In this document: positions 26,202 to 34,017 of the stretch, piece by piece
Numbering within the stretch: position 1 is the stretch's first letter
Layout: each line of letters starts with the position of its first letter
DNA from: Streptomyces abyssomicinicus
GTDB lineage: Bacteria; Actinomycetota; Actinomycetes; Streptomycetales; Streptomycetaceae
Length of the DNA stretch: 46,497 bases
Assembly (NCBI RefSeq): GCF_008974245.1
Contig: NZ_BBZI01000018.1
Location: 1 to 46,497, forward strand
Direction of reading: 5' to 3'
Made by a program: the position numbers and the translations under genes
Notes under the pieces: model-generated
What the model saw: only the letters and a program-made list of their open reading frames with translations
Told to the model about the DNA's origin: nothing
Database searches by the model: none

Positions 26202-26222
26202 GGTGATAACTGAGTTATCACC
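26202..26222. repeat. Perfect palindrome 1 inside parB
   Basis: GGTGATAACTGAGTTATCACC, a 10+1+10 perfect palindrome in an AT-rich pocket, shares the core GATAACTGAGTTATC with the copy at 26261. It encodes DNSVI on the minus strand. A binding site for ParB or another partition protein is possible. Confidence 0.8.
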
Positions 26223-26260
26223 GGGCGGTTCTGGGGCTTCCGGCAGCGGCTCGGGGGTGG

Positions 26261-26283
26261 AACTGATAACTGAGTTATCAGTT
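26261..26283. repeat. Perfect palindrome 2 inside parB
   Basis: An 11+1+11 perfect palindrome with arms AACTGATAACT and AGTTATCAGTT. It lies 59 bases (about 5.5 helical turns, 60-base core spacing) from palindrome 1 and encodes the same DNSVI. Confidence 0.8.
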
Positions 26284-26749
26284 GCCGGAGAGGGAGCTGT
26301 CTGCCGGCTGGCCCTCTGCGCCTTCTTGGTGGCGTCAGCACGGGCCCGGCGGTCCGCTTCCTGTCGTTGTTCCTGCGGGGGGACCTTGGTCATGTTCCGG
26401 AGGTGGGAAACGTGGCGTCGGCCAGCCTCGAGGTCTGCCTGCAGTTCTGGGGTGAGTGCCAGCAGGGAGAGCTTCTGGCTGATCAAGGGCTGGCTCATGC
26501 CCAGCCGTTTTGCGGCCTTGTGTTGCGATCCGTAGAACGTCACAAGTCGCTGCAGGGCTTGCGCTTCCTCCAGCTCGCTGAGGTCCTTCCGCGTGGCGTT
26601 GGCGATGAAGGCGGCCTCCAGCAGGGTCTCGTCCGTGCTGGCGAACTCGTCCCCAAGCATGCTCTTTATGGTGGCCAGCCCGGCTTCGCGTGCGGCCTTC
26701 AGGCGCCGGTTGCCGTCGATGACGACGTACTTGGCTCCTTCCTCCAGGT

Positions 26750-26857
26750 CGCCTCGCCGGTCTGGCCTGTGAATCCCTCGTGGCCACCTTCGCCGCCAGC
26801 AAGTCCCTCGTCGACGAGAAAGCCGCCCAGTCCGCCGTCACCCAAGTCCTCGACTGA
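26750..26857 (+). pseudogene. 3' fragment of a gene fused against truncated parB
   Basis: From the junction near 26750 the plus strand reads RLAGLACESLVATFAASK, SLVDEKAAQSAVTQVLD and TGA (26855-26857). It looks like the C-terminus of a AAA-type transposition ATPase (IstB/TniB/ExeA-like, which often end in VDE.AAR.AV.EV), but only 35 residues remain. Start and body are gone. The family assignment is tentative. Confidence 0.45.
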
Positions 26858-26933
26858 CATTCCACACCCTCGAAACTCGATGTCGGTGGCGCCGGATACC
26901 TTGCATCAGACGATGCACACCGCTGGAGGGGAC

Positions 26934-27563
26934 ATGCCGTCTCACGGAACATTTCTCGCCGCACTCACGGTGGTAATGCCGCCACATGACGGGGCCGATG
27001 AGCAGGTGGACTGGGATGCGATCCGGCGGGCTTGGGGAGTCGGCTTCCCCTCCGACTACATCGCCTTCATGAGCACGTACGGAGCCGGCGGCATCGACGA
27101 CGCGCTGAGCGTCGTGACCCCCGAAGCGAGCACGCAGCCGGCCGACAGCCCTGACCTCGGGGGCATGGCGGCCGAGACAGCCAACATGCGGCACATGTGG
27201 GAGTCCGAAGGAGGACCGGACGAGGTCGATGCCGGACCTGATTCTGTCGTCGCTTGGGGCGTCAGCTGCGGAGCCGACATCCTCGGCTGGCTCACCGTTG
27301 ACCACGACCCCAACAAGTGGCCCGTTGTCGTGTGGGAACGGCACGGCTGGCCCCACTGGAAAATCTACGACTGCGGAATGGCGGAGTTCCTTCGGCGCCT
27401 GTTCACCAAGGGCTTCGACGAGTGCCCACTCAGCGACGCCTCCCTCTGGGGAGAGTCCTCTCCGCACTTCGTCCATTGGCGCGAGGAACGACGACGGTGG
27501 GAGTCCGGCGTCGACCCCTACACAGGCGAACCCGACCCATACTTCGGCATGAAGTTCGACTGA
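26934..27563 (+). CDS. SMI1/KNR4 (SUKH) family protein
   Basis: A 209-residue protein with an ideal ribosome-binding site (GGAGGGGAC) before ATG 26934. It contains VDWDAIRRAWGVGFPSDYIA and FMSTYGAGGIDDALSVVTP, the N-terminal signature of the SUKH fold, later ADILGWLTVDHDPNKWPVVV and the C-terminal EFLRRLFTKG. SUKH proteins are frequent immunity proteins against contact-dependent and polymorphic toxins. No toxin gene adjoins, so it may be an orphan immunity gene. A terminator follows. Confidence 0.85.
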   Translation: MPSHGTFLAALTVVMPPHDGADEQVDWDAIRRAWGVGFPSDYIAFMSTYGAGGIDDALSVVTPEASTQPADSPDLGGMAAETANMRHMWESEGGPDEVDAGPDSVVAWGVSCGADILGWLTVDHDPNKWPVVVWERHGWPHWKIYDCGMAEFLRRLFTKGFDECPLSDASLWGESSPHFVHWREERRRWESGVDPYTGEPDPYFGMKFD

Positions 27564-27609
27564 TTGCGCCTCGGCACCTTGCCGACGACCGCGACACCTC
27601 GCCGACAAA

Positions 27610-27638
27610 CGCCCCGCTGGGACCACCCCAGTGGGGCG
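27610..27638 (+). terminator. Terminator of the SUKH gene
   Basis: CGCCCCGCTGGG (27610-27621) pairs with CCCAGTGGGGCG (27627-27638) with one G-U pair, followed by ATCTTGTTCT. It lies 47 bases past the stop. Confidence 0.7.
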
Positions 27639-27820
27639 ATCTTGTTCTCGGTGATCGGCACCTTCAGTGCCGGACCCGTCGGCATTTTCAGCGTCGGCCA
27701 ACACACTGCTGCACGAAGTGGCGGGCGGTCTCCTCCCCCTGCGGTGACGGATCTGGGTATCGCGGCTTCTTGGCCATGGGAGAAGGCTAGACGCCGCCGG
27801 CCGGCCGGTTCCGGGGCGGC

Positions 27821-28010
27821 GGCCGGGGCTGGCAGTCCTGCTGGTAGGAGCGGGCCGGCCGGGAGCTGTCACGTTGCCACGCCGGGCTGTTCACCTCGCC
27901 TCTCGGAGGTGTTTCCGCAGGTCAGGCAGGAGTTTGGGGAGCACGTGACAGGCGGCGTGACAGCGGGCGTGACAGGGGTTCGGGTCGCGGTGGCCGGGGA
28001 CACCACGGCG
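27821..28010. repeat. Dispersed iteron-like repeat, copy 1
   Basis: Contains CTGTCACG-TTGCCACG as 8-base tandem units near 27866-27881. About 65 bases on, three inverted-sense copies CGTGACA, GCGTGACA, GCGTGACA lie at 27944-27950, 27955-27962 and 27967-27974, then GGGGTTCGG. Its whole length aligns with copy 2 at 33695-33860. No gene is recognised in 27639-28131. Confidence 0.7.
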
Positions 28011-28131
28011 GAGCGGAGGCGGGTGTTCTCGGCGGCTTGGCGGAGCCAAGCTCGCGGTCCGCAGGGGCAGGCTGGAGTGCGCAGTCGTGCCCGCCAGTAG
28101 ATCCCAGGCACGACCACACGGTGCGAGGGCG

Positions 28132-28344
28132 CTACTCGGGCCGCACCTGAGCGGCCTGCATGCCCTTCTGCCCTCGCTCGGCGACGAAGGACACGGTCTG
28201 TCCCTCCTTAAGGCTCTTGAAGCCGTCGGACTCGATCGCCTTGAAGTGGACGAAGAGGTCATCACCTCCGCCTTCGGGGGTGATGAAGCCGAACCCCTTC
28301 TCATCGTTGAACCACTTCACGGTGCCTGACTGACGATTACTCAA
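28132..28344 (-). CDS. Cold-shock domain protein, Pseudomonas-like
   Basis: A 70-residue single cold-shock domain: SGTVKWFNDEKGFGFITPEG with RNP1 (KGFGFI), DDLFVHF as RNP2, then EGQTVSFVAERGQKGMQ and ending AAQVRPE. It binds single-stranded nucleic acid and melts RNA structure. The sequence, starting LSNRQSGTVK, resembles gamma-proteobacterial CspA homologues much more than Streptomyces ones (MATGTVKWFNAEKGFGFI..). TTG 28344 gives the expected N-terminus; an ATG 13 codons upstream (28383) is the other option. Confidence 0.88.
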   Translation of the reverse strand: MSNRQSGTVKWFNDEKGFGFITPEGGGDDLFVHFKAIESDGFKSLKEGQTVSFVAERGQKGMQAAQVRPE

Positions 28345-28383
28345 TGTATTGCCGCTCTCTCTGAGGGTAGTGATCGGCTCCAT

Positions 28384-28656
28384 CAGACCACGTCGCTCCC
28401 GCGCAGTCGAAGCGATCAGGCACCTATGCCGAGACCTTGCCGCGGTCGCAGGCGATTGCCTCCGGGACGATCGCCGGTGGGGCTGTGGCTGGCAGGGGCG
28501 TAGCAGTCGTCCAACTTCCCTGGCAGCCGGTCCAGGTTCAATGTCAGGGGACAGCGGGGCGTGGCGGTGTGCGTCTGGCCCTTGGCGCCGCCCGGCTTGC
28601 GGGTGGTCATGGGCCTGGGGTGTGGGGCGGGTTCGGGTCTGCGGGCCGCGACCCGC
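28384..28656. other. No convincing gene
   Basis: A 64-codon minus-strand frame (28416-28610, MTTRKPGGAKGQTH..) is the only candidate. It lacks a ribosome-binding site and any recognised family. Otherwise nothing is seen. Confidence 0.25.
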
Positions 28657-28866
28657 TCAGGGGCACTGCGGGCAGTCGATGTCCTGTTCGTCGAGGTCGG
28701 CGCAGACCACGCAGTCCTGCTCGCCTTCCTGGGGTTCGCCGGCTTCGCTGATGTCGAGTCCGCACAGGGCCCGGTCGGGGTCGCAGCAGAACAGGTGTGT
28801 GAGCTCGCTGCCCGGGGTGCTGGCGGTGTTGCCGGCGGCCGGGGCAGTAGTGGGCGCGAGGGTCAT
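28657..28866 (-). CDS. Small cysteine-rich protein
   Basis: A 69-residue protein from ATG 28866. After a Thr/Pro/Ala lead it has LTHLFCCDPDRALCGLDIS, then DCVVCADLDEQDIDCPQCP. Six or more cysteines in CC, CxxC and CxxC arrangement suggest one or two zinc ribbons. Similar small proteins occur in streptomycete plasmids and ICEs. It is just downstream of gene A in the same direction, possibly in one operon. Function unknown. Confidence 0.6.
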   Translation of the reverse strand: MTLAPTTAPAAGNTASTPGSELTHLFCCDPDRALCGLDISEAGEPQEGEQDCVVCADLDEQDIDCPQCP

Positions 28867-29086
28867 ATGGGGACCGTAGCGGCGCCGCGGTCGCGAAGGA
28901 CGGCCCTTCGGCGGCCCAGGGGTGGGTGCCGGCTCGGGCGTGGCTTCGCCCCGTCGCGTCGTTCCGTCTGCCTCGGCCGGCGCCGTGCGACGGCCGGGCG
29001 CCCGACGGTGGCGAGCACCACCGTGTCGCCCTGGTTCCGCGTGCGGCGTGCGGCTGGGCAGCAACGACGTGGTGGTGGCCGGATCG

Positions 29087-30301
29087 TCAGAGGCGGAAGC
29101 CGCGGTCGGGGTCCCGGGGGCTGTCCGGGTCGAACGGTTCGAACCAGTCGTCGGTTTCGAGGTTCACCATGCCCAGGGCCTGGTGGGCGTCGTTGTCCGG
29201 GTCTTCCAGGCCGTCGAGGCGGGCGTTGAAGAGCATCAGCACGTCGTGGTCCTGGAAGAGCAGGGTGGAGCAGGCCTCCCAGTCGTAGTCGGCGCGGTGG
29301 GCGGGCAGGTCGGCGACGAGGGCGCGGACGGCGTTGGGGCGGTCGGTCGTGAGCGACCGGGCCCGGTCGATGATCAGGTGCAGGGCCATCTCCTCGCCGG
29401 TGCAGCGTGGCTCCACGCCGGCCTCTTCCGGCGTCTTCAGGTCGGCGGCCAGGTCGTCGAAGGTGCGGGCCATCTGCCGGCGCCACTGTGCGTCGCGGCG
29501 CAGTGTGAGGGGCGGGAGGCTGCCGAAGACGCCGCCGGCGCCGCGGGGCAGGGGGGTGTCGCCGAGCGCGGTCACCTCTTGCCAGGCCAGGGTGGCCAGT
29601 TCCTCGGCGGCCAGGCGCAGCACGGCGGCCGTGCGGGGGGTGAGGAGGCTCTCGTCGTCCTCGTCTTCCGGCCAGGCTTCGTCGTCCTCGTCGAGGTGCC
29701 AGGTGGGGCGCTGGGCACGGGAGAGGAAACGGTCGTGGGCGCGGACGGCCGCGGTCTCGGGGGCGGCCATGCAGGTGTCGATGATCTGGAGGTCGTCGTT
29801 GAAGGGTTCGGCGGCGAGGTCGGTGGCGGCCTGGGCGAGGAGGCAGGTGGCGGCGTCGGCGCCTTCGCCGGCGGTGGGCAGGACGACGGCGTAGTAGCTG
29901 TCCGTCAGGCGGGCGATGGTCTCGGCGATGACCGCGGTGACGACCGTCTGGTCGTCGAACGGGGCCTGCACGGTGAGGTGGTCGAGGACCAGGAAGTCGC
30001 CGGCCTGCTCGACGGCTTCCTCCAGCTCGGGCGTGAGGTCGCCGTCCGGGGTGAGCAGCTTGGGCGCGGCAGTGGCGCGCAGGCCGCCGTGGTCGGTGAG
30101 GCGGGCGAAGAGGTTGCCGGCGTCGTGGTGGCGGCAGCGGGCCGCGCGCAGGCTGCCGACCTCGCGCTCGCCGTCGAGGATGCGGATGTGCCAGTCCTGG
30201 AGGCCCTGCTCGGGGGCGGCCAGGCGGTGGCGGTGGACGAGCTCGATGCCGAGGGCGGTGAGGTCGGGTGCGGGCGGGGCGGTCGCCGCGGGGGCGGTCA
30301 T
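29087..30301 (-). CDS. Conserved hypothetical protein A, first copy
   Basis: A 404-residue acidic protein from ATG 30301. The N-terminal half has LTALGIELVHRHRLAAPEQG, WHIRILDGEREVGSLRAARC and FLVLDHLTVQAPFDDQTVV followed by AVIAETIARLTDSYYAVVLP, a strand-helix pattern that could be a GNAT-like fold (inference). The C-terminal half has WRRQMARTFDDLAADL and a DHDVLMLFNARLDGLEDP motif. A second copy at 35063-36298 is about three-quarters identical along its length. It diverges from gene B (30630). No function is known to me. Confidence 0.75.
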   Translation of the reverse strand: MTAPAATAPPAPDLTALGIELVHRHRLAAPEQGLQDWHIRILDGEREVGSLRAARCRHHDAGNLFARLTDHGGLRATAAPKLLTPDGDLTPELEEAVEQAGDFLVLDHLTVQAPFDDQTVVTAVIAETIARLTDSYYAVVLPTAGEGADAATCLLAQAATDLAAEPFNDDLQIIDTCMAAPETAAVRAHDRFLSRAQRPTWHLDEDDEAWPEDEDDESLLTPRTAAVLRLAAEELATLAWQEVTALGDTPLPRGAGGVFGSLPPLTLRRDAQWRRQMARTFDDLAADLKTPEEAGVEPRCTGEEMALHLIIDRARSLTTDRPNAVRALVADLPAHRADYDWEACSTLLFQDHDVLMLFNARLDGLEDPDNDAHQALGMVNLETDDWFEPFDPDSPRDPDRGFRL

Positions 30302-30629
30302 CGGTGCTCTCCTGTCGGCCGGACGGGGTGGTGCGGCGCTCACCGTAGCCGCCCGGGCCCGGTCGCCGGCGGGCGTTTGGTCGGGGGCCACCCGCGGGGG
30401 CGGGGCGGGATCGGCGCGCGGCGGGGGCGAGTTGCCGTGGTGTCGCGGCGGGTCATAGCGTCGATGCGGGACCTGCTTCAGCGGGGTCGGGGGCCGGGAG
30501 CAGTGCCGGCCGTACGGGGTTCGGAGCGTCGTCTTGCGCCTCGGGTGCGCACTTGGGCCAAGTGCCGGTGTCTGTGCGCGGCCGCCGCTGGCCGCCCCTC
30601 TGCGCGCACCGGTATCGGAAGGGCACAGG
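30302..30629. promoter_or_regulatory. Divergent promoter region of genes A and B
   Basis: A 328-base gap with no ORF of quality. GGAAGGG precedes the GTG of gene B at 30630. It should hold promoters for both directions. Confidence 0.35.
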
Positions 30630-30872
30630 GTGAGTACTGAGCAGCACGAGAGGGACGCGTACGGGCAGGAGCTGGCCCGGATCGGCCGGCACCAGGACGA
30701 GGCGGTGCAGGCGCGGCTCGTGGTCTTCCGGGCGCTGGCCGCCGTTGGGATCGGGCACGAGGAAGCCGACGCCGTGATGGCCCAGTTGGAGGCCGGGGCG
30801 GTGGCCGGGGCGCACACGTGGGTCTCGGAGAGCAGCCCGCCCGCCGGCGACGCTGTGCGCGCCGCGGCCCGC
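30630..30872 (+). pseudogene. Gene B, first copy, truncated
   Basis: From GTG 30630 the frame gives EQHERDAYGQELARIGRHQD, AVQARLVVFRALAAVGIG, EEADAVMAQLEAGAVAGAHT and W.SESSPPAG. These 80 residues are about 75 percent identical to the start of gene B' (34018). After residue 80 similarity stops and the DNA becomes a helicase-associated remnant, so the C-terminal half of B is lost. Confidence 0.6.
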
Positions 30873-31449
30873 GACGATGCTGGACCGGCCGGTGGTGCAG
30901 TGGCTGTCCAACCTGCGCCGCCCGGCGCCCTGGAGGGCCACCCGGAGTGGCAGGCGGCCCTCCAGGGCGTGGACGCCGACTGGAACCCGTCGTGGCCGGT
31001 GGGCTGGCAGCGGCACTACGCCGCGCTGCGCGAGATGGTCGCCGACGAGCAGGCCCCATCGACGTCCTGCCCGGCGTCACGGTCCACGGTATGGACATCG
31101 GGAAGTGGCTCGCCCGGCAGCGGAAGCCCGAGGTGTGGGCGGCCCTGGTGGAGGGACAGCGCGAGCGCCTGGAGGCCGTCGGCGCCGTCCCCGTGGCCCC
31201 GGATTCTCAGGAGAGCCCGCGAGGCCGTCCACAGCGCCCGTGAGCGCCTCGAGCGGGGCGTGGCGGCCTGGGCGCGGTACAAGGCCCGCGAAGGCTCTGG
31301 TCCCCAGGGGCCATACAGAGGTGCTGCCGGACGGGACGGAGGTCAAGCTCGGGGTGTTCTTGAGCGACAGCAAGAGCCGCCGGGCCAAGCTCACCGCCGA
31401 CAGGCTCCAGGCGCTGGCCGACCTCGGGCTGGAGTGGGCGGCGGCGTAG
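30873..31449 (+). pseudogene. Remnant of a helicase-associated (HA) domain protein
   Basis: Over three frames the stretch reads like the C-terminal HA repeats of actinomycete DEAD/DEAH helicases. Pieces in order are VVQWLSNLRRP, HPEWQAALQGVDADWNPSW, HGMDIGKWLARQRKPEVWAA, ARERLERGVAAWARYKA and PRGHTEVLPDG..LGVFLSDSKSRRAKLT with the end ALADLGLEWAA. Frameshifts near 30920, 31055, 31205 and 31290 break it. The helicase core is absent. Confidence 0.7.
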
Positions 31450-31561
31450 TAGTTGTCGGGGAACGCAAGGCGCCATGGCGAGGGCATGGCACCTAGGACC
31501 TGTCGTCAAAATGTGATCAGCCTTCGATTCCCCTCTGACGGGTCACGGTCATCATGGGCTG

Positions 31562-32017
31562 ATGAGTAGATATGCAGAGGTCATCGTCCTGGCGCGAAGG
31601 GCTGAAGAGGTCATGGAACCGCTCACTCGCCCCGATGAGGGCCGGGACTGGCACCAATGCTTCACACGTGTGGACGACGGCATGTTCGACGGGTCGCGCA
31701 TGCCTTCCGTGGAGTGTTACGCGTGGGTCATCCAATTCATCCGCCACAACTGGCGTGGGTTGCTGAGTCATCTGGAGTCTCTGGCGTGGCCGGATCCGCA
31801 TTCCGTTCAAGTCCTGGTACGCGATGAGGACGACGACTGCTTCGGCCTCTGGATGATCTATGACGGCAAACTGGTCGAGGTATCACTGCCGCGCACCGAA
31901 CGAGAGCCGTTCTCAGCGTCCGTTACCGGAGTCCTTTCCCGGACCGACCGTCGCGCCGGAGAGTTGCGCTCAGGGCCTTCAACCGTCACGCCCACATCAG
32001 AAGCGCGGCGAGAGTGA
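31562..32017 (+). CDS. Cargo gene inside the IS5-family element, immunity-like hypothetical protein
   Basis: A 151-residue protein from ATG 31562: SRYAEVIVLARRAEEVMEPL, RDWHQCFTRVDDGMFDG, WVIQFIRHNWRGLLSHLESL, PHSVQVLVRDEDDDCFGLWM and IYDGKLVEVSLPR. It is acidic, with a compact alpha-beta pattern like polymorphic-toxin immunity proteins, but I cannot name a family. Its 3' end overlaps the transposase 3' end by 32 bases, tail to tail. The last 35 residues are low complexity and may be new sequence gained at the junction. The ribosome-binding site is poor. Confidence 0.55.
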   Translation: MSRYAEVIVLARRAEEVMEPLTRPDEGRDWHQCFTRVDDGMFDGSRMPSVECYAWVIQFIRHNWRGLLSHLESLAWPDPHSVQVLVRDEDDDCFGLWMIYDGKLVEVSLPRTEREPFSASVTGVLSRTDRRAGELRSGPSTVTPTSEARRE

Positions 32018-32833
32018 CAGCCGCTTGGTAGGACTGGGCTGTCTTGTCATACCGGGTGGCGATCCCGCGCCATTGCTTCAAGCGGTTGAAGCACCGTTCG
32101 ACGACGTTACGCCGCTTGTAAAGCTGCTTGTCGAAGATGGGTGGGCGCCCGCCCCGGCTGCCGCGTCGGAGCCGGTTGCGAATCTGGTCGGCCCGTTCCG
32201 GGATGGTGTGTCCGATGCCGTGCCGCCGGAGCCAGGCCCGGATGGCCTTGGAGCTGTAGCCCTTGTCGCCCAGGACATGATCGGGCCGGACACGCGGCCG
32301 TCCGGGCCCGAGTCGAGGTACCCGTATCTTCTCCATCACGGCGGTGAACTGGGTGCAGTCGTTGGTGTTGCCGCCCGTCAGGACGAAGGCGAGCGGGCGG
32401 CCGACCGCGTCGCAAGCAAGGTGAATCTTGCTGGTCAGGCCGCCCCGGGACCGGCCGAGCGCCGGGCTATGGAGCCCCCTTTTCGGGCCCCGGCGGCGTG
32501 CTGGTGGGCTCGAACGATGGTGGAGTCGACCGACACGAGCCAGTTGATGTCTCCTGCCGCGTCCGCTCTCGCCTGCGCTGCACGAAGCATCCGGTCGAAC
32601 GTGCCGTTTGCCGCCCATCGGCGGAAACGGGTGTGGAGCGTGGTCCATGGGCCGTACCGCTCGGGCACGTCCCGCCAGGCGACCCCCGCCCGGAACTTCC
32701 ACACGATCCCGTTGAGGACCCTACGGTCGTCCAGTCGTGGCCGTCCCAGCGCCGGCCGGGGTAGCAATGGGCGTATCAGGTCCCACTCAGCATCGGACAG
32801 TTCGTGGCGGCGTAGCACCCCACCGTGATCCAC
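31986..32833 (-). CDS. IS5-family transposase, two frames joined by -1 frameshift
   Basis: OrfA (32435-32833, GTG 32833) has ELSDAEWDLIRPLLPRP, WKFRAGVAWRDVPERYGPW and the first catalytic Asp in SVDSTIVRAHQHA. OrfB continues with LGRSRGGLTSKIHLACDA, GDKGYSSKAIRAWLRR (second Asp) and ERCFNRLKQWRGIATRYDK (Glu). The frames overlap at AAAAGGGGG (minus strand, 32483-32475), a slippery run that would give the fused DDE transposase. All catalytic motifs are intact, so the element may be active. Confidence 0.88.
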
Positions 32834-32860
32834 AATCCAAGATCACATTGACGACAGGCC

Positions 32861-32910
32861 CTAGGTCGTTTCGTTCGCATCAGCCTGCTGATGCGAACGA
32901 AACGACCTAG
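32861..32910. repeat. 50-bp perfect hairpin next to the IS
   Basis: Two perfectly complementary 23-base arms (starting CTAGGTCGTTTCGTTCGCAT) enclose CCTG. The left arm's first four bases are the IS target duplication. It may be a transcription terminator, or a palindromic target or MITE into which the IS inserted. Confidence 0.85.
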
Positions 32911-32959
32911 GCTCGGCAACGTCTTTGACTAGCCCTCACACAGAGAGATACCGGGGGAA

Positions 32960-33598
32960 ATGCCTAAAAAGCGCTTGGCCATAACCGTAGCCATGCTCAC
33001 TGTCGCCGGATTCGCTGTCCCTGCTCTGACAGCAACCCCGGCCTACGCTGCCTCGTGCAACACCAACCAGGCCATCGCCGCCGCAACCGTCGCGGGCAAC
33101 TTCTCAACAGTGGACACGGCCTACGACGGAACCCAGGACGGTCTGATCAGCAGGACCGATCTTGACATCGTCGTGCAGGGCTTTCGCTACTCGAACAACT
33201 TGCGTTTCTCCGCCGCCTTGATCCTGGGTGACGACAACTTCTTCCGTCAGATCGACACCGCCCGCCAAGGGGGCCAGCCTGACGGCCTCCTGAGCCTGGA
33301 CGACCTCAACGCAGCCTGCACTGTGGCCCCGTGCAACACCAGCCAGGCCATCGCCGCCGAAACCATCGCGGGCAACTTCTCAACAGTGGACATGGCCTAC
33401 GACGGAACCCAGGACGGTCTGATCAGCAGGACCGATCTTGACATCGTCGCAGGAGGCTCTGACTACCCGAACTACTTGCGTGACTCCTCCAGAGTCCTGT
33501 TGGACGGGGATTTCTTCCGCGAGATCGACACCGCCGGCCAAGGTGGCCAGCCTGACGGCCTCCTGAGCGTGGGGGACCTCAACGCAGCTTGCGGCTGA
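32960..33598 (+). CDS. Secreted protein with two tandem EF-hand-like units
   Basis: A 212-residue protein with a clear signal peptide (MPKKRLAITVAMLTVAGF.., cleavage after ATPAYA). The mature part is two copies of a roughly 90-residue unit. Each starts CNT.QAIAA.T.AGNFSTVD and has a loop DTAYDGTQDGLISRTDL, then FFR.IDTA.QGGQPDGLLS and LNAAC. The DxAxDGxxDG..S..DL loops resemble EF-hand or dockerin calcium sites; two Cys per unit may form a disulfide. CCGGGGGA precedes the ATG. Its role outside the cell is unknown. Confidence 0.8.
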   Translation: MPKKRLAITVAMLTVAGFAVPALTATPAYAASCNTNQAIAAATVAGNFSTVDTAYDGTQDGLISRTDLDIVVQGFRYSNNLRFSAALILGDDNFFRQIDTARQGGQPDGLLSLDDLNAACTVAPCNTSQAIAAETIAGNFSTVDMAYDGTQDGLISRTDLDIVAGGSDYPNYLRDSSRVLLDGDFFREIDTAGQGGQPDGLLSVGDLNAACG

Positions 33599-33694
33599 CG
33601 CCACCTGCCCCGCGGCCGGCGGCGGCCCAGGGCGCAGCCTCCCGGCCGGGGCGGGCCGGTTCAGCAGCAATGGCCGAGGCGGCCCCGCACGCTC

Positions 33695-33860
33695 CGGCCG
33701 GGGCTGGCAGCCCTGCCGGTAGGGGCGGGCCGGCCGGAGGGCTGTCACGTTGTCATGCCCGGCCGCTCACCTCGCCTATCGGGGGTGTTTGCGCAGGTCA
33801 TGACATGATTCGGCGAGGGCGTGACAGGGGTTCGGCCGCGGCGGGGCGGGGACAGCACGG
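33695..33860. repeat. Dispersed iteron-like repeat, copy 2
   Basis: Aligns with copy 1 over its whole length: CCGGGGCTGGCAGCCCTG, then CTGTCACGTTGTCATG (two 8-base units, 33742-33757), CACCTCGCC, GGGTGTTTGCGCAGGTCA and GCGTGACAGGGGTTCGG (about 33819-33835). It has one GCGTGACA instead of two plus a TGACATGA. It fills most of the gene-free gap 33599-34017. Confidence 0.7.
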
Positions 33861-34017
33861 TGTTCGGGGGCGTTGTGGTGGGCGAGTTGGTCCGGTGTCT
33901 GGCCCTCGCTGTACCGTCCGGATCGGGGGCCCCGGCCCTCGGGCCCTCCCCTGTGCTGTCACCGCAGTCCGGGCGCCGGCCGGGCGCCGCACCTGTTCAT
34001 CGACACGGAGGCACCGC

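Larger units (their letters stand above)
26067..26750 (-). pseudogene. parB: ParB/Spo0J partition protein, N-terminus missing
   Basis: The frame is coding from 26750 to TAG 26067 but has lost its start. What remains is YVVIDGNRRLKAAREAG (the CTP-binding GxxR box, here GNRR), then ANATRKDLSELEEAQALQ, the HTH GSQHKAAKRLGMSQPLISQKL, and a Pro/Glu-rich linker. The C-terminus is ILREHMTEDNRHALARLL. ParB binds parS and spreads to segregate plasmids or chromosomes. Sequence 5' of the ENRR region is replaced at about 26750 by part of an unrelated plus-strand gene. An internal start (ATG 26660) would leave only HTH plus C-terminus. Two perfect palindromes lie within the linker codons. Confidence 0.85.
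31497..32860 (-). mobile_element. IS5-family (IS427-like) element with an apparent cargo gene
   Basis: Terminal inverted repeats begin GACCTGTCGTCAA at 31497 and (reverse strand) GGCCTGTCGTCAA ending at 32860; both continue into TGTGATC, with a two-base AA indel. The tetranucleotide CTAG flanks both sides (31493-31496 and 32861-32864), a target duplication fitting the YTAR preference of the IS427 group. The transposase fills only 31986-32833; the left 490 bases hold a separate plus-strand gene. Elements of this group are usually under about 1 kb, so the 1364-bp length is unusual. Confidence 0.75.

Noticed and set aside
27518..27777. Short minus-strand ORF beginning MAKKPRYPDPSPQGEE near 27777
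   Set aside because: Only 28 codons, no ribosome-binding site, and no certain family.
28922..30640. 572-codon plus-strand ORF opposite protein A
   Set aside because: Antisense shadow of gene A; Gly/Val/Glu low-complexity pattern. The same happens opposite A' (35003-36811).
31960..31990. A closer left end of the IS5 element at AGGGCCTTCAACCGTCA
   Set aside because: Match to the terminal repeat is poor and no CTAG duplication flanks it; the end at 31497 has both.
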